Below, piece after piece: positions 29,825 to 32,645 of a stretch of 32,645 bases of DNA (position 1 is its first letter; every line of letters begins with the position of its first letter). Below the pieces are notes generated by a model, which worked only from the letters and a program-made list of their open reading frames with translations, was not told the DNA's origin and ran no database searches. Location: NCBI GenBank assembly GCA_015146655.1, contig VKHL01000212.1, positions 1 through 32,645 on the forward strand, written 5' to 3'. The position numbers were made by a program, and so were the translations under genes. This DNA comes from Ochromonas danica. Taxonomy: Eukaryota > Sar > Chrysophyceae > Chromulinales > Chromulinaceae.

Positions 29825-30439
29825 ATGGTGACATTTACCTATAAAATATACCAATTCTTGAATAAACTTCCTTTTGGTAAATACATTTTCAGTGTTTTAT
29901 ATAGCTATTATGTTCCATATTTCCGCACTATTGGTGCTTGGGTACAGGAGATGAAGCCTGGATATGGTAAGCACTTCCCCTCTCACTTTGACACTGCCAA
30001 TACCTGCTCACTAACATATGCTGTGCTGTGCTGTCTCTGCTTATTACCACAATCACAATGACTATACTCAAACTGTGTTCTACCAGCTGCTATTACGATG
30101 AAACAACGTTGGTCAGTTCAAAATCATATTAAGACCATTCATGCTATTGCCGTGTGCAACCTGGCTGAGATGACAATGGGTCTGGTAGCTGAATCAACGA
30201 TTCCAGACCATCTGCGTTGGTTACCAATGGGTATGGATGTGGACTATTTGAAGAAAGCAAGTGGTCAGTTGACAGCCACTTCCAAGGTTGATCCTGAAAC
30301 CTTCTTCAATCTTCCAAGTTATCCTGAACAGGTGAAAGTCCCGATCGAGGTTCATAATGCTGAAGGTGTGTTGGTAACAAAGGCTGATATTCGCTTGTGG
30401 ATTTCCTTGAAACCAGAGAAGAAAGGGTCGAATGCTTGA
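29825..30439 (+). CDS. DUF4442 / hotdog-fold thioesterase-like protein, paralog 2, two exons, 164 aa
   Basis: Exons 29825-29966 and 30087-30439 (phase 1), same splice sites as paralog 1; intron 120 bp. The motifs are the same: VPYFRTIGAWVQEMKPGYG, NHIKTIHAIAVCNLAEMTM and LRWLPMGMDVDYLKKASG. From the MKPGYG end of exon 1 to the C-terminus only three residues differ from paralog 1 (I/V, G/E, V/L). The first 42 residues, by contrast, differ at about a third of positions. The stop is TGA rather than TAA, and the 3' flanks are unrelated. The likely function is as for paralog 1; different N-termini could give different targeting. Confidence 0.85.
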
Positions 30440-31371
30440 TCACTGTGGTCGTCTTTGAATCAGACCTGATTTGAGCAGTGTTGAGGGTGCTGCTTTCATA
30501 TCTCTAAGAATGTGAGGCAGAAATCACTGTCGATGATAACACAGATAGTGTTTCTCTGATTGTATTTTCAATGAGAACACCTATATATATATAGCAGCTT
30601 GTTATCCTGTAGCAAGATGTGTTACACCTTATAATGATCTTAAACAGCAGTTCAACAATTCAATCTCTAGTTGCACTTCGTACTAATTAGAGTATTAAAG
30701 ATAGAACAATGCAATTCGAACAAGAGAGGGTGAAGTCGTAGCTGAGACAGCAATTCGTATTGTAGACTCTTTGAGAAACAAGGCTAGATCAAGGGATATC
30801 AAAACAAGACCACTATGCGAGTCTCTAAGCCCAACAAGACCAAAACCTTCTTACCATGTCTGCCTCACTCTCAACCATCTTAATGGTAATGACTGCCAAC
30901 AAGTAATTCACCACCCCCCACCTCCGTTGAAGACAGTCGTGTCTTACTCAGATAGTTAATGAGAATAGGATGCACAGAGTTAACAATGACAGGCAGGCTA
31001 AACACATTTCTCATTTTTCAGTGCAAGCGAAGGGACAACACCAATGCAAACTATTAACATAACAAGCATCAAACAGACAGTTAACTCTTCACCTTTGATC
31101 ATGATCCAATCGAAAGATTAATACTGTTCTTTCTATTCGTCAACCCTTTTTATAAAGCATAACCTTCACCATAATACCATTTTCTAACTTTAACGAGTGT
31201 GCTATTCACTTAACCCCAATGGAAGAAAACCTACTGTTCCACTTCCACACAATATCGATGGAAAAAACTGGAGTGAATTATTGGAGTGTTAAATATAAAA
31301 ATAGTTACTTGTTTAGGAAGTTCACAAAACAATGAGCATGGCTACATCTCCCTCGGTAACTATTCAAAGGA
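30440..31371. other. Intergenic region, no gene found
   Basis: About 930 bp between the 3' ends of paralog 2 (+) and the minus-strand frame that stops at 31372. It includes a short TATATATATATA at about 30582-30593. An open frame at 30771-30959 has no ATG start at the reported position and no family features. No RNA gene was seen. Confidence 0.5.
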
Positions 31372-32403
31372 CTATGCATAGCAATTTCGCTTAGAGAATA
31401 CAGTGCTTACAGTGCTTGAAATAAATTCAACGTCTTTAAATTCGTCGGTCACACGATAGAGATTAGCAGTAATTTTATCTGCTTTAATAATAAATCCATT
31501 GTTGACGAAATTAAAGTGCTTCAAATCAACCCAGCGAGCCCGGGCAGCCCCTCCTTCTGGTGGTTCGGCATTGCTAGAACAAACTTCACTGATCACCCTC
31601 AGTGCATGGAGGAATATGCGCAGTATATTGCCACGGGTAATTCCTGCGGTTAAGAACGTATTCTCCATGGCGTGGGGGTCAGTTGGTGCAGCAGGAATCA
31701 ACCCAGCGACATTTCCCAGCAATGAATTCGCAACTCCAAGAATGTTATTATTGAGTGCCTTTGCATTTGTACTATTAACAGGAAGTATGGTTGGCAGTGG
31801 TGTTGGCGAAAGCTGGTTAATTTGCGTTAGTGCACGAGCTACTTGATCACGTAAGTTATTGAGATTCATAGCTCCCAACGTCAAATCTCGTAATTCACAA
31901 GCGTTATTCCCAGTAAATAGGAAACGATTCTCCAGAAATATTGCATTTGTGATCCAAGCTGCCATTCCCACTTGTCTGAGAGATACTTGGCAAAGTGGGG
32001 AAGACGGGGAATCAGGATTTTTGCCCCAAATCTTCACTCCAAGTACTGACAAACGATAGTTGTACATTGCTTCCAACGATTGTCTGTATTCGTCAGGAGT
32101 TGGTGCAGTTGGTGCAGTTGGTGCATCAGCCCATCCTGTGTAAACTTCAGTGTAAACATCAACATTCCAGTTGATAGAAGCAGTGATCGCATCACGCTGC
32201 GACATCCCATCAATGCGATTTCCACGGTCCAGTAAATTGTAGATGAAAACAGATTCCAATCTAATCAAGGCCAAAGCGTGGTGCTCATCATCAAGACGTG
32301 GCCACCATTCAAACAATGCTCCAGTAGCGCAACTGCCAATAAACTTTCGGTTTAGTTCACGTCGAATATGCTCTGGCGTAATACTCGGAATTGTTACAGT
32401 CAC
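31372..32403 (-). CDS. Unrecognised 343-codon reading frame lacking an ATG start; possibly foreign or virus-derived
   Basis: Open from about 32403 to the TAG at 31374-31372. The first candidate start is GTG (VTVTIPSITPEHIRREL); going upstream, the frame stays open through polypurine codons to a TGA near 32530 with no ATG, so a 5' exon is missing or the frame is a fragment. The sequence looks like a compact, mostly helical protein: GALFEWWPRLDDEHHALALI, YNYRLSVLGVKIWGKNP, FLENRFLFTGNNACELRDL, ITRGNILRIFLHALRVI. It has one 9-bp repeat giving APTAPTAPT at about 32097-32126. No catalytic motif, membrane segment or known domain was recognised. It lacks the triplet repeats of neighbouring genes and looks richer in GC. 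A nucleocapsid/capsid-like endogenous viral fragment is one guess from its general character; a lineage-specific host gene is equally possible. Confidence 0.55.
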   Translation of the reverse strand: MTVTIPSITPEHIRRELNRKFIGSCATGALFEWWPRLDDEHHALALIRLESVFIYNLLDRGNRIDGMSQRDAITASINWNVDVYTEVYTGWADAPTAPTAPTPDEYRQSLEAMYNYRLSVLGVKIWGKNPDSPSSPLCQVSLRQVGMAAWITNAIFLENRFLFTGNNACELRDLTLGAMNLNNLRDQVARALTQINQLSPTPLPTILPVNSTNAKALNNNILGVANSLLGNVAGLIPAAPTDPHAMENTFLTAGITRGNILRIFLHALRVISEVCSSNAEPPEGGAARARWVDLKHFNFVNNGFIIKADKITANLYRVTDEFKDVEFISSTVSTVFSKRNCYA

Positions 32404-32409
32404 AACTAT

Positions 32410-32490
32410 TTTCTTTTTTTTTTCTTTTCTTTTCTTTTCTTTTCTTTTCTTTTCTTTTCTTTTCTTTTTTCTTTTCTTTTCATTTTCTTT
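32410..32490. repeat. (TTTTC)n pentanucleotide tract
   Basis: More than ten TTTTC units with minor interruptions lie directly 5' of the 343-codon frame on its own strand, where they read AAAAG. Confidence 0.9.
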
Positions 32491-32563
32491 TTTGCAGAGT
32501 GCTTTGAAGCAGAAACAACCTCTGGCTTCCTTCGTTGAAGCGATCTTTCAATCCACCCCCACA

Positions 32564-32566
<3 letters not shown>

Positions 32567-32645
<79 letters not shown>
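32567..32645. repeat. (CA)n microsatellite running to the window end
   Basis: About 39 uninterrupted AC units from roughly 32568 to the last base. The true length is unknown because the window ends inside it. Confidence 0.95.

Noticed and set aside
29967-30061. Read-through of the DUF4442 intron as coding (KHFPSHFDTANT...)
   Set aside because: Ends in a stop within the intron in both paralogs, and splicing restores the conserved family sequence.
32406-32642. 78-codon minus-strand frame of CysVal then LysArgGlu repeats
   Set aside because: Simply the (CA)n and (TTTTC)n microsatellites read as protein.
1-32645. tRNA, rRNA, CRISPR arrays and complete transposons
   Set aside because: No T-loop or A/B-box pair, rRNA-like block, regularly spaced repeat-spacer array, transposase or terminal repeats could be found by reading; a covariance-model search was not possible.

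Overview
This is a window of a eukaryotic, probably protist, nuclear genome. The genes are widely spaced on both strands, and several are split by short GT-AG introns (88-752 bp; donors mostly GTAAGN). The encoded proteins are typically eukaryotic: an exportin-7, a giant USP9X/USP24/USP34-type deubiquitinase and a membrane hybrid histidine kinase. A Crinkler-type nuclease domain, an intron-poor layout and a 'HDLRTP' hybrid kinase would fit a stramenopile or a similar microbial eukaryote, but I cannot fix the lineage from this window. The left 20 kb is saturated with simple sequence (GGTAGT/ACTACC, GAG/CTC, CCT/AGG, CA/GT), inside exons, introns and intergenic DNA. The right 12 kb is much less repetitive.

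Layout, left to right. At 1-573 (+) is the 3' end of a gene for a PD-(D/E)XK nuclease-like protein. At 6750-1479 (-) is a complete exportin-7 gene with four exons (1240 aa) whose three introns are mostly low-complexity tandem repeat. From 6751 to 9481 is a promoter/intergenic stretch holding two diverged copies of an unidentified repeat. At 9482-14998 (+) is an intronless 1838-aa hybrid histidine kinase whose kinase and receiver domains are each interrupted by long low-complexity inserts. From 14999 to 16928 is a convergent intergenic region with several tandem repeats. At 27796-16929 (-) is a five-exon gene for a 3411-aa ubiquitin-specific protease with a ubiquitin-like domain, a Tudor-like insert in the catalytic domain, and two far-apart copies of an uncharacterised VNG-Y domain. 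At 28253-28447 (+) is a doubtful 64-aa ORF. At 29341-28700 (-) and 29825-30439 (+) are two head-to-head paralogs of a DUF4442/hotdog-fold thioesterase-like gene, almost identical in intron and exon 2 but diverged in exon 1. At 32403-31372 (-) is an unrecognised 343-codon reading frame with no ATG start, beside long TTTTC and CA tracts that run to the window end.

These genes do not form a pathway or operon; they are independent eukaryotic genes for nuclear transport, two-component signalling, ubiquitin editing and acyl-thioester chemistry. The most unusual features are the frame-independent enrichment of short DNA words in the left half, the kinase split by low-complexity inserts at every loop, the two unusual modules in the deubiquitinase, and the sharply bounded gene conversion between the two DUF4442 paralogs. 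Exon boundaries were derived by hand from splice motifs, phase and family similarity recalled from memory; no alignment or database search was run.
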